A stretch of 35,910 nucleotides of DNA from Chitinophagaceae bacterium (GTDB lineage: Bacteria > Bacteroidota > Bacteroidia > Chitinophagales > Chitinophagaceae): positions 1 to 35,910 of the forward strand of contig SAIX01000090.1 in the NCBI GenBank assembly GCA_004028765.1, given 5' to 3'. Each line of letters opens with the position of its first letter. Position 1 is the first letter of the stretch. This document shows, one piece after another, positions 7,677 through 15,664 of the stretch. A program made the position numbers and the translations under genes. The notes under the pieces were generated by a model. The model was not told the DNA's origin and did not search any database. It saw only the letters and a list, made by a program, of their open reading frames with translations.

Positions 7677-8303
7677 ATGTTATTAGAAGCCGGTTCATTT
7701 TGGCACCATGTATTACAGGCTGCGGGCAGACTGGATACAGCGTTGTTCCTGAAAATCAACGGTGCCTGGCATACCTCTTTTTTTGACTCGGTATTTCCCT
7801 GGTGGCGTGAAGCGAATACCTGGGTGCCCTTGTATCTTTTTTTTATTTTACTGGCCTTAGTGAATTTCGGAAAGAAAGCGGTTCCCTGGATATTATTTGT
7901 GGTGCTTACGCTGATCCTCACCGATCAGATCAGCAGCAGCCTCATCAAAAACTGGGTACAGCGCCCGAGGCCCTGCCGCGATGAATTTTTGGCTGCCCAG
8001 GTTCGTTTAATCTTAAATAATTGCTCCGGCGGGTACAGCTTCCCTTCCTCACATGCCACCAATCATTTCGGTTTTGCTGTTTTTGTTTTTATCACTTTGA
8101 AAGATGTGCTGAAAGCATGGAGGTACCTGTTTCTGCTATGGGCAGCCACCATCAGTTACGGACAGGTGTATGTAGGGGTGCATTATCCCATTGATATATT
8201 GTGCGGCGCTTTGCTCGGAACCTGTATCGGGTATGGTACGGCTATGCTGTTTTATAAAAAGATCGGGACCGTCTGGGAAACGGGCCACATTACAGCTTCA
8301 TAA
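7677..8303 (+). CDS. PAP2-family phosphatase (membrane)
   Basis: A 208-residue integral membrane protein with several hydrophobic helices. The three PAP2 motifs are visible: KNWVQRPRP (K91, R98), FPSSHATN (PSSH at 123-126) and GQVYVGVHYPID (His169, Asp173). In the third motif the usual arginine before the histidine is a glutamine. The family removes phosphate from lipid phosphates such as undecaprenyl pyrophosphate, phosphatidic acid or lipid A on the outer face of the inner membrane. A TATCTTTA element at 7665-7672 ends only four bases before the ATG, so the message may be leaderless. The 3' end overlaps the convergent gene by 6 bp. Confidence 0.85.
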   Translation: MLLEAGSFWHHVLQAAGRLDTALFLKINGAWHTSFFDSVFPWWREANTWVPLYLFFILLALVNFGKKAVPWILFVVLTLILTDQISSSLIKNWVQRPRPCRDEFLAAQVRLILNNCSGGYSFPSSHATNHFGFAVFVFITLKDVLKAWRYLFLLWAATISYGQVYVGVHYPIDILCGALLGTCIGYGTAMLFYKKIGTVWETGHITAS

Positions 8304-8696
8304 CCCGGTTACTTCTGTACGGATCGCTTCCAGCATTGGATAAATATCCCTGATCAGTTTTTGTGCCCGCTCACTCGGGTAGCCGATAAAAATATCATAA
8401 TCCTTGGGTCCTTCATTCGTGGGGGAATGATAGGTAAGTGTTACATGGCGCACATCATTAAAACGGGCAATGATATTGTAATGATCCATGTGCGTGTAGG
8501 TGTTGATGAGCTCATCGAGCTTTGTGATTTCTACCTGCAGTTGTTTGTACATCGGAAGATAATCCGACTCAAAAAATAAAGTGTCTTCCCGGTTCAGGAT
8601 ATGGATATGCTCATCGCAGATATTCAGGATCCGGTTCGACTCATTGCTGATCGCCACATAAGGGTACCCATGTGGTGAGTCGGGATTGTGCAGCAT
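8298..8696 (-). CDS. Conserved-looking protein of unknown function
   Basis: A protein of about 132 residues when started at the ATG at 8696 (MLHNPDSPHGYPYVAI). The same frame extends to 8786, but that N-terminal extension is hydrophobic, AT-rich, and would run into the promoter of the divergent glycosyltransferase gene. A TAAATTTC element on this strand at 8724-8731 supports the shorter start. The product is acidic and His/Tyr-rich with a helical middle (YLPMYKQLQVEITKLDELIN) and a C-terminal ERAQKLIRDIYPMLEAIRTEV. I recognise no family. It ends inside the stop region of the PAP2 gene (6-bp tail-to-tail overlap). Confidence 0.6.
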   Translation of the reverse strand: MLHNPDSPHGYPYVAISNESNRILNICDEHIHILNREDTLFFESDYLPMYKQLQVEITKLDELINTYTHMDHYNIIARFNDVRHVTLTYHSPTNEGPKDYDIFIGYPSERAQKLIRDIYPMLEAIRTEVTGL

Positions 8697-8792
8697 AAAG
8701 AGATCGAAAAGCAACAATATTTCGAAATTTACGTGAATGTAGCAAGCAATCGGCAGTATCACAACCCCTGGTATCCACAGTTTCAAAAAAGC

Positions 8793-8800
8793 TATTTTTG
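8793..8800 (+). promoter_or_regulatory. Candidate -7 box at the glycosyltransferase start
   Basis: TATTTTTG matches TAnnTTTG exactly and ends six bases before the ATG at 8807. Transcription starting the usual few bases downstream would produce a leaderless or nearly leaderless mRNA. No clear -33 TTG is seen. Confidence 0.45.
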
Positions 8801-8806
8801 CAGACC

Positions 8807-10468
8807 ATGATACCCAACCGTATTTTCTACTCTGTACTCATTGCTTCGGCCATCACCTGGCTGCTGGGAATGTTTTGCATCCCGCTGATGGATATTGATG
8901 CATCTCAATATGCATCCATCAGCCGTGAAATGCTTGAGAACAAAAGCTGGTTACAGGTTTTTGATCTTGGCGCCGATTATCTCGATAAACCGCCGATGCT
9001 GTTCTGGCTTTCGGCCATCAGTATGAAAATATTAGGGGTGCACGACTGGTCGTACCGCCTTCCTTCTTTCTTTTTTGCATTGCTGGCTGTTTACAGTACT
9101 TACCGGCTCGCTTCTGTTTTTTACAGAAAAGAAATCGCACAGTTAGCGGCCATGGTTTTGGCGGCTTCGCAGGCATTGTTCCTGATTACCCATGATGTAC
9201 GTTGTGATACGATGCTCTTGGGATGGGTAAGTTTCAGTATCTGGCAAATGGCGGCATGGTACCAGCAAAGGCAATGGAAAAATTTCTTTGCGGCATTTAT
9301 CGCGATTGCTTGCGGCATGATGACGAAGGGCCCTATCGCACTACTTGTACCTGCATTTGCATTTGTGCCGCATTTTGTTGTAAGAAGGGAATGGAAGCAA
9401 TTATTCCGCTGGGAATACCTGTTAGGGATATTGGTTATTGCAGTTATGCTGGTGCCGATGAGCATTGGCCTTTACCAGCAGTTTGACCTGCATCCGGGGA
9501 AGATCATCAATGGTGTGCCGATAAAATCAGGTCTGAGGTTTTACTACTGGACACAGAGTTTTGGCCGCTATACAGGAGAGAATGTATTCAACGAAATGAA
9601 TCATTTCACCTTTCTCCTCGAGAATATGTTCTGGAGTTTTCTTCCCTGGGTCCTGTTTTTCCTCGTAGCATTGATTTTTTCAGTGACCGATCTCGTGAAA
9701 AAAAGATTCCGGATATCAGCAGGTGAAGAATGGATCAGTACCGGTGGGTTTATCCTTACCTATTGCATCCTCGCCCGCAGCCAGGCGCAGCTACCACATT
9801 ATATTTTTGTGGTATTTCCATTGGCCGCCATCATTACTGCGAAATTTTTATACAGGCTTTTATTTACAGAGGAATTGCCTGCCTGGAAAAAACCGCTCTT
9901 TATTTTCCATTCGGTGATCTTCAGTTTACTTTGGGTGGTTGCGGCTTTCCTCATGTTCTGGCCATTTGATAACGGGATGATCGTTTTTGTGCTGGCCGGT
10001 ATTCTTGTTGGCCGTTTCCTGGTTTTGTTGTCCGCGAAAGGCAAACAATTTCCCAAGCTGCTGAACCTGGCATTCTTTACGGTGATTGGTGTGAACGTAT
10101 TACTCGATACCGGTTTTTATCCCAATGTGCTTAATTACCAGCTGGGAAATGAAGCGGCGCATTTTATCGAGCAGCAGCATATCCCTAAAGAAAGAATCAG
10201 TATTTATGGTATTTATGAGGGAAGGGCTTTTCATTTTTACAGCAAGCATATTTATCCGCGGAAAACTGATTCAACCGATTTCCAGGAAAATGAAATTGTG
10301 TTAACGGTGAAAGACAGTATCCCTTTTTTCCAGCGAAGGTTCCCGAACCTGCAAACCCTGCACATCGGCCCGCATTTTGGTGTCACCGCTTTGTCGCTCC
10401 CTTTTCTCAATCCCGAAACGCGTGACAAGGAAGTACCCAAATATGCATTGCTGCAACTGAAACGCTGA
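8807..10468 (+). CDS. ArnT/PMT-like glycosyltransferase (GT39/GT83-type membrane protein)
   Basis: A 553-residue polytopic membrane protein starting at the ATG at 8807 (a TTG nine bases upstream overlaps the -7 box). After the first helix comes PLMDIDASQYASISREML, the periplasmic loop with the acidic residues that take part in catalysis in ArnT-like enzymes, then YLDKPPMLFWLSAI typical of the PMT_2 domain. Ten or more hydrophobic helices follow, and a soluble C-terminal part of about 100 residues ends the protein. Such enzymes move a sugar from a polyprenyl phosphate to lipid A or another acceptor on the periplasmic face. Donor and acceptor are not determinable here. Confidence 0.85.
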   Translation: MIPNRIFYSVLIASAITWLLGMFCIPLMDIDASQYASISREMLENKSWLQVFDLGADYLDKPPMLFWLSAISMKILGVHDWSYRLPSFFFALLAVYSTYRLASVFYRKEIAQLAAMVLAASQALFLITHDVRCDTMLLGWVSFSIWQMAAWYQQRQWKNFFAAFIAIACGMMTKGPIALLVPAFAFVPHFVVRREWKQLFRWEYLLGILVIAVMLVPMSIGLYQQFDLHPGKIINGVPIKSGLRFYYWTQSFGRYTGENVFNEMNHFTFLLENMFWSFLPWVLFFLVALIFSVTDLVKKRFRISAGEEWISTGGFILTYCILARSQAQLPHYIFVVFPLAAIITAKFLYRLLFTEELPAWKKPLFIFHSVIFSLLWVVAAFLMFWPFDNGMIVFVLAGILVGRFLVLLSAKGKQFPKLLNLAFFTVIGVNVLLDTGFYPNVLNYQLGNEAAHFIEQQHIPKERISIYGIYEGRAFHFYSKHIYPRKTDSTDFQENEIVLTVKDSIPFFQRRFPNLQTLHIGPHFGVTALSLPFLNPETRDKEVPKYALLQLKR

Positions 10469-10489
10469 GAAGATATGGGGCGGATTGAG

Positions 10490-10497
10490 TAGATTTG
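10490..10497 (+). promoter_or_regulatory. Candidate -7 box for the CBS-domain protein gene
   Basis: TAGATTTG matches the TAnnTTTG consensus and lies 10 nt before the ATG at 10508. The expected 5' leader is only a few bases. No -33 TTG is evident. Confidence 0.4.
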
Positions 10498-10507
10498 GGT
10501 TCTGACC

Positions 10508-11788
10508 ATGACGGAAATATTTATCTTACTGGCGCTGATACTGATCAATGGACTTTTTTCCATGGCCGAGATCGCCCTTGTATCCGCACGAAAAGCAAGG
10601 CTGGAATCGCAGGCGCAGAAAGGTGATGCAGAAGCAAAGCGGGCACTCGAACTCGCCAATCGCCCAGAAACTTTTTTATCGACTGTTCAGATCGGTATCA
10701 CGCTCATCGGTGTGCTTACAGGTATTTATTCCGGCGATAGTTTTAAGGTACCCTTGCAGGAATGGCTTTCAAAAGCAGATATAGTAAAACCCTATGCGGG
10801 CACTTTGTCGACTACATTGATCGTGGTGGTGCTCACCTACCTCTCTCTCGTACTGGGCGAGCTCGTACCCAAACGCATCGGCTTAAGCAGTCCGGAAGCC
10901 ATTGCGAAATCGGCCGCGGGCCCCATGCGGCTTGTTACATTGATCATGTATCCTTTTATCTGGCTGCTCAGTGCATCTGCCAACCTGATCATCCGCTTAC
11001 TGAATATCAAAAACAACGATACGCAGGTAACGGAAGAAGAGATCAAAGCCATTATCAGTGAAGGAACCGAACAGGGAACGATCGAAGAAGCGGAACAGGA
11101 TATCATCGAAAGGGTATTTCACCTCAGTGACCGCAACATCACTTCGCTGATGACACACCGCAGTGAGATCGTATGGATCGACGGGAAACTTACCGTTGGG
11201 GATGTGCGCAAAACAACCGATGCGATGATCCACTCTGTTTACCCCGTATGCGAGGAGGATATTGATCATATCAAAGGGGTGGTAACAATCAAGGATCTTT
11301 TTGTGGCGGATACATCTGCAACCGTTTTCTCCATCATGCGCGATGCGATGTATGTGCCTGAGAACAATACGGCTTACCAGGTGCTGGAAAAATTCAAGCA
11401 AACCAAAATTCACCAATGCTTTATCGTGGATGAATACGGGAGCGTGCAGGGACTGATCACTTTGAATGATATCCTCGAAGCTATTGTGGGCGATCTTCCG
11501 CAGGAAGAAGACGAAGAACATGAAATCACTGAACGTGCCGATGGTTCTTTCCTGGTAGATGCACAGATTCCTTTTTACGATTTTCTCTCACATTTCGATA
11601 AAACTGAATGGATGAAGGAAGGCGACCAGGACTTTGATACCCTCGGCGGCTTTATCATCCATATCCTCGAAAAAATCCCCGCCACCGGCGATACCCTCGA
11701 ATGGAAAGTGTTCCGTTTTGAAATCGTTGATATGGATAATCACCGGATCGATAAAATATTGGTGAGCATTAGAGAGGAGGAAGCCTGA
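10508..11788 (+). CDS. CNNM/CorC (hemolysin-family) membrane protein with CBS domains
   Basis: A 426-residue protein with the order DUF21, CBS pair, CorC_HlyC. Residues 1 to about 190 hold the DUF21 membrane part (LINGLFSMAEIALVSARKARLE, then helices around GELVPKRIGL and YPFIWLLSASANLIIRLL). The acidic linker EEEIKAIISEGTEQGTIEEAE leads to two CBS motifs, the second with KIHQCFIVDEYGSVQGLITLNDILEAIVGD. The C-terminal CorC_HlyC module ends the protein (DFDTLGGFIIHILEKIPATGD). Family members are implicated in Mg2+/Co2+ transport or resistance; a true hemolysin role is unlikely. It sits in the inner membrane, and its 3' end faces the large heptamer array. Confidence 0.88.
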   Translation: MTEIFILLALILINGLFSMAEIALVSARKARLESQAQKGDAEAKRALELANRPETFLSTVQIGITLIGVLTGIYSGDSFKVPLQEWLSKADIVKPYAGTLSTTLIVVVLTYLSLVLGELVPKRIGLSSPEAIAKSAAGPMRLVTLIMYPFIWLLSASANLIIRLLNIKNNDTQVTEEEIKAIISEGTEQGTIEEAEQDIIERVFHLSDRNITSLMTHRSEIVWIDGKLTVGDVRKTTDAMIHSVYPVCEEDIDHIKGVVTIKDLFVADTSATVFSIMRDAMYVPENNTAYQVLEKFKQTKIHQCFIVDEYGSVQGLITLNDILEAIVGDLPQEEDEEHEITERADGSFLVDAQIPFYDFLSHFDKTEWMKEGDQDFDTLGGFIIHILEKIPATGDTLEWKVFRFEIVDMDNHRIDKILVSIREEEA

Positions 11789-11795
11789 TTTGAAT

Positions 11796-12018
11796 GAATG
11801 CTGAACGCTTAATGCTAAACGCAGAAGGCTTGTTTAGCCTTGCCTAATGATTTGTTTTTTGATTGGTGAAATGATTTAAACCGATGCTTAATGCTGCATG
11901 CAGAATGGCTAACGCTTGCTTTGCATTTATGTTATGAGCGGTTCCTTAATTGTACTAAAATTAAATCAAGCCTTAAGCCTTCAGCGTTGAGCGTTGAGCA
12001 TTTTGCGTTCTGCATAAA
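11796..12018. repeat. Three heptamer arrays, outer two inverted, between convergent genes
   Basis: Array A (11796-11830) has units such as GAATGCT, GAACGCT and TAATGCT. A middle array (about 11883-11924) has GATGCTT, AATGCTG and AACGCTT-type units. Array B (11970-12018) has seven units in the opposite sense: GCCTTAA, GCCTTCA, GCGTTGA twice, GCATTTT, GCGTTCT, GCATAAA. About 27 of 36 positions of A match the reverse complement of B by eye. The element fills the 233-bp space between the CBS-protein gene and the DUF6702 gene, which face each other. I see no ordinary terminator there, so it may serve as a bidirectional one (inference). Confidence 0.8.
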
Positions 12019-12021
12019 AAA

Positions 12022-12510
12022 TTAAAAATCAAAAACCGTCCCCGTTTTCGGGTAATCCAGTTTAAAACTTTTGTCCTGGTTCCTGCTTTTTACGTGGAAA
12101 ATATTGCTCTGGCTTTTTTCAAAATCGTATAACAGGCTGCAATCAACCTCGAGCTTTTTCATATCTGCGATTTTCGGCACTTCAAAATAACTCCATACAC
12201 TTTCCTGCTGTATTTCATGGCCGATATAATTCAGCGTAACCGGCTGCCCGTTGATCTTGAAATGAAGGGTATTACCGATATAAGTGCTGATCTGTTTATC
12301 GAGAAAAGCGTTATCGGCCGGTTTCAGGATATCGAGTTTGGCACTGGTATATTTTTGCAGTGTTTTTTCGAGATCAGTTGAAAAAATGCGGACACTCACT
12401 TCCACCGTGGCTTCTTTCGCATTATGATTTACTTCTATAACAGATACGAAAAACGGATGTATCAGCGATACAATTCCCGTCATCATCCATTGAACCAGTA
12501 TATTTACCAT
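12022..12510 (-). CDS. DUF6702-type exported protein
   Basis: A 162-residue protein whose N-terminus looks like a short signal sequence (to about residue 17) followed by HPFFVSVIEVNHNAKEATVEVSVRIFSTDLEKTL. I recognise this opening as the DUF6702 family, whose members begin with HPFYVS-like sequence. The rest alternates beta-strand-like segments (FKINGQPVTLNYIGHEIQQESVWSYF). Function is unknown. In Bacteroidota this family is often found beside a HupE/UreJ protein and an M1 peptidase, and the same set occurs here, divergently arranged with only 54 bp between starts. Confidence 0.75.
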   Translation of the reverse strand: MVNILVQWMMTGIVSLIHPFFVSVIEVNHNAKEATVEVSVRIFSTDLEKTLQKYTSAKLDILKPADNAFLDKQISTYIGNTLHFKINGQPVTLNYIGHEIQQESVWSYFEVPKIADMKKLEVDCSLLYDFEKSQSNIFHVKSRNQDKSFKLDYPKTGTVFDF

Positions 12511-12524
12511 TCAACCATGAATTT

Positions 12525-12553
12525 TTGTCGGCACAAATGTCCTGATTAATTTG
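12525..12553 (+). promoter_or_regulatory. Candidate promoter for the HupE-M1 operon
   Basis: TTG at 12525-12527 is followed after 18 bases by TTAATTTG at 12546-12553, one base from the TAnnTTTG -7 consensus and at the spacing expected for Bacteroidota -33/-7 promoters. The ATG at 12565 is 11 bases further, so the leader is very short. Confidence 0.5.
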
Positions 12554-12564
12554 AAACTCTGTAC

Positions 12565-13146
12565 ATGAGCGATTTCAATTTATATTTTGAGATAGGGTAT
12601 AAGCATATTGCCGACCTGCGCGGTATCGATCATATCCTGTTTGTAACCGCACTCTGTATCCGTTACCAGTTTGCCGACTGGCGGAAGATCCTGGTACTTG
12701 TAACCGCCTTCACCATCGGCCATTCCATTACGCTGGCATTAAGCGTGTTTAATATGGTACAGTATTCGGTGAGATGGATCGAATTCCTGATACCGGTTAC
12801 CATTGCCATTACCGCAGTCAGCAATGTATTCGTCAAAAAATTCGCTTTCAAAACCCGTTTCCCGCTGATCTATTTTTTTGCCCTTTTCTTCGGGCTGGTG
12901 CATGGATTGGGTTTCAGCAGTTATTTAAAAAGCATACTCGGCAAGGGGGAAAATGTGATAGGGCCTTTGTTTGCATTCAACGTTGGGCTCGAAGTCGGGC
13001 AACTGCTGATCGTTACCGCTGTTTTACTGATTTCCTTTATATTCGTATCCATTCTGAAAACCAGCCGGAGAGAATACCTGCTCTATGTTTCAGGCGGCAT
13101 TTTCGCCCTGGCAGTTCAGATGGTGATCGAAAGAATACCACACTAA
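12565..13146 (+). CDS. HupE/UreJ family membrane protein
   Basis: A 193-residue membrane protein with about six hydrophobic helices. The family is recognisable from GYKHIADLRGIDHILFVTALC near the start and the histidine-containing second and fifth helices (FTIGHSITLAL, FGLVHGLGFSSYL). HupE/UreJ proteins are thought to move nickel or cobalt, but in Bacteroidota this subgroup sits near M1 peptidases without hydrogenase or urease genes, so metal specificity is open. The M1 peptidase gene follows 12 bp after its stop and is probably co-transcribed. Confidence 0.8.
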   Translation: MSDFNLYFEIGYKHIADLRGIDHILFVTALCIRYQFADWRKILVLVTAFTIGHSITLALSVFNMVQYSVRWIEFLIPVTIAITAVSNVFVKKFAFKTRFPLIYFFALFFGLVHGLGFSSYLKSILGKGENVIGPLFAFNVGLEVGQLLIVTAVLLISFIFVSILKTSRREYLLYVSGGIFALAVQMVIERIPH

Positions 13147-13158
13147 AACAAACCCCTT

Positions 13159-15573
13159 ATGAGAAGAGTCCTGTTCCTGTTCTTCCTGTCCTGTACCGTT
13201 GGCTTTCTGAATGCCCAGGATATCAAGAACAATCCCACGTCGAACCACGGAAACAAGTTCGAACAGTTGGGAACCATTCTGCCTACGCCCAATGAATACC
13301 GAACTGCCAGCGGCGCACCGGGCCCGAAATACTGGCAGCAGCGCGCTGATTATGATATCAAATGCGAGCTGGATGAACCCAACCTGAAACTGAAAGGTTC
13401 GGAAACCATTACTTACTACAATAACTCCCCTGATATACTCACTTATCTCTGGCTTCAGCTGGACGAAAATGAACACAGCAGTGTGAACAATGCCAATTAC
13501 CAGGACAGATCAGCTATGGGCCGTTCGGTTAGTACGGCAACGATCGATGGTATTGAAGGACAAAAAACAGACAACGGTTATGGTGACCAGATCACAAAAA
13601 TCACCGATGCAACCGGCAAGCCGCTCAAATACACCATCAACAAAACCATGATGCGGATTGATTTGCCGGCGCCATTAAAACCCGGTCAGAAATTTGTGTT
13701 CAATATTGACTGGAACTACAAAATCTCTGATCGCCTTACCTTTGGCGGTCGTGGCGGATATGAATATTTCCCGGAAGATGGCAACCACCTCTTCACGATG
13801 GCACAATGGTATCCCCGTTTGTGCGTGTACAGCGATTTCCAGGGATGGCAGAACCACCAGTTCACCGGCCGCGGTGAATTCGCACTTACTTTCGGAAATT
13901 TTAATGTGCAGATGACCGTTCCAGCCGATCATGTGGTACTGGGAACCGGTCAGTGCCAGAACTATCCTGCCGTTCTCAGCGCCGCACAACTCGCCCGCTG
14001 GAACCAGGCACAAACCGCAAAAGAACCGGTGGAAGTGGTAACACTGGACGAAGCCACCAAAGCAGAAAAAAGCAAGAGCACCGCAAAGAAAACATGGGTA
14101 TTCAAAGCGGAGAATGTGCGTGATTTCGCATGGACATCGAGCCGCAAATTTATCTGGGATGCCATGCCCACTTATGTGGAAGGTAAGAAGATCATGTGTA
14201 TGAGTGCTTATGGAAAAGAAGCGTATGGCCTTTACCGTAAATTCTCTTCCAAAGTGGTTGCGCATACAGTGAGAACATATTCCAAATTCTCTATTCCTTA
14301 TCCTTACCCGGTGGCACAGAGTATCGAAGCTGCCAATGGTATGGAATATCCCATGATCTGTTTTAACAATGGCCGCACCAATAAAGACGGCACTTACAGC
14401 GAGCAAACCAAAATAGGGATGCTGGGTGTGATCATCCACGAAGTGGGGCATAATTTCTTCCCCATGATCGTGAACAGTGATGAGCGCCAGTGGAGCTGGA
14501 TGGACGAAGGGTTGAATTCATTTGTAGAATACCTCACAGAAGAACTCTACGATAACAAATATCCTTCCCGTATGGGTAATGCAGCCTCTATCGCCCCTTA
14601 CATGCGCTTACCGAAAGACCAGCTGGAACCGATCATGACCAACAGTGAAAATATCGCACAGTTTGGTCCGAATGCCTATACAAAACCTGCAACAGGTTTG
14701 AATATTCTCCGCGAAACCATCATGGGCCGCGAACTCTTCGATTTCAGTTTTAAAGAATATGCAAGAAGGTGGGCTTTCAAACATCCCACACCTGCCGATC
14801 TTTTCCGTACGATGGAAGATGCCAGTGGTGAGGACCTCGACTGGTTCTGGCGCGGATGGTTCTATGGGATCGATCCATGCGATATCTCGATCGATTCTGT
14901 AAAACATGCCGTTTATGATCCTGCAGCTGCACCAGCCCAGGGTGGCGGTGGTTTTGGTGGCCGCGGTGGTGGCGGATTTGGTGGCGGTGGCAATGGCCGC
15001 ATGCAACCACCGGCGGTAAATGCATTTGAAGACATTTCCAAACTTCGTAACCGTACCGATAAAAATATTCTCTTCCTTACGGATGTGGATACTTCGCTGC
15101 GTGATTTTTACTGGCGTTACGACAGGGGTATCGAACCCTATGATTCCATTACCAAAGCGCCTGCAGCATCCTTCCCTGCACCCGAACAACTGAGCGATGC
15201 AGAAAAAGCCAAATATGCCAATGTGCACCTTTATGAAATTGTTTTTTCAAACAAGGGCGGGCTGGTAATGCCGATCATTGTTGAGTTTACATTTGAGGAT
15301 GGTACCAAAGAAGTACAGAAAATACCTGCACAGATCTGGCGCCACAATGAGAACACTGTGACCAAACTTTTTGTTACCCGTAAAAAAGCAGAGAAGATCA
15401 GGCTTGATCCTATGCGCGAAACAGCGGATATCAATGAAAGCAACAACACATGGCCCAAAGCCGATACGGGCGCCGATGAGCCCAGCAAGTTCTCCCTCTT
15501 CAAGGCTGCTGCCCGTCAGCGCGGCCAGTCGAGTGGTTTGAACCCGATGCAGAATGCCATGCAGAAAAAATAA
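13159..15573 (+). CDS. M1-family zinc metallopeptidase, exported
   Basis: An 804-residue protein with a signal peptide (residues 1-20, ending FLNAQ). The zinc site is HEVGH at residues 427-431 with the third ligand Glu450 in WMDEG, giving the M1 gluzincin HExxH-x18-E. The substrate-anchoring stretch is NGMEYPMICFNNG near residue 395. An N-terminal beta domain (about 60-280) precedes the catalytic part. A Gly-rich linker (about residues 594-616) follows the catalytic region, then a C-terminal beta domain. It is likely a periplasmic or surface aminopeptidase for peptide uptake. I see no clear T9SS sorting domain at the C-terminus. Confidence 0.9.
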   Translation: MRRVLFLFFLSCTVGFLNAQDIKNNPTSNHGNKFEQLGTILPTPNEYRTASGAPGPKYWQQRADYDIKCELDEPNLKLKGSETITYYNNSPDILTYLWLQLDENEHSSVNNANYQDRSAMGRSVSTATIDGIEGQKTDNGYGDQITKITDATGKPLKYTINKTMMRIDLPAPLKPGQKFVFNIDWNYKISDRLTFGGRGGYEYFPEDGNHLFTMAQWYPRLCVYSDFQGWQNHQFTGRGEFALTFGNFNVQMTVPADHVVLGTGQCQNYPAVLSAAQLARWNQAQTAKEPVEVVTLDEATKAEKSKSTAKKTWVFKAENVRDFAWTSSRKFIWDAMPTYVEGKKIMCMSAYGKEAYGLYRKFSSKVVAHTVRTYSKFSIPYPYPVAQSIEAANGMEYPMICFNNGRTNKDGTYSEQTKIGMLGVIIHEVGHNFFPMIVNSDERQWSWMDEGLNSFVEYLTEELYDNKYPSRMGNAASIAPYMRLPKDQLEPIMTNSENIAQFGPNAYTKPATGLNILRETIMGRELFDFSFKEYARRWAFKHPTPADLFRTMEDASGEDLDWFWRGWFYGIDPCDISIDSVKHAVYDPAAAPAQGGGGFGGRGGGGFGGGGNGRMQPPAVNAFEDISKLRNRTDKNILFLTDVDTSLRDFYWRYDRGIEPYDSITKAPAASFPAPEQLSDAEKAKYANVHLYEIVFSNKGGLVMPIIVEFTFEDGTKEVQKIPAQIWRHNENTVTKLFVTRKKAEKIRLDPMRETADINESNNTWPKADTGADEPSKFSLFKAAARQRGQSSGLNPMQNAMQKK

Positions 15574-15588
15574 AATCGTTAACTGACC

Positions 15589-15658
15589 GTGAATGGTGGG
15601 TAGTGGGTGGTAAGTGATCATAATAAGATAACTTATTGCTGACAACTCACCATTTCCT
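15589..15658. repeat. Heptamer array with a partly complementary downstream arm
   Basis: Units GTGAATG, GTGGGTA, GTGGGTG and GTAAGTG run from 15589 to 15616. After an A/T-rich centre the segment 15630-15658 (CTTATTG, CTGACAA, CTCACCA) is roughly complementary; about 20 of 30 positions pair. It lies between the M1 peptidase stop and the esterase start. The GTGAATG unit type recurs at 31149-31190. Confidence 0.65.
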
Positions 15659-15664
15659 TTTAAA

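Noticed and set aside
13675..14451. Long minus-strand open frame (258 codons) opposite the M1 peptidase, and another at 14608-15228
   Set aside because: Both lie wholly antisense to a gene with clear catalytic motifs, show His/Cys-rich composition typical of reverse-frame translation, and have no recognisable domain or signal.
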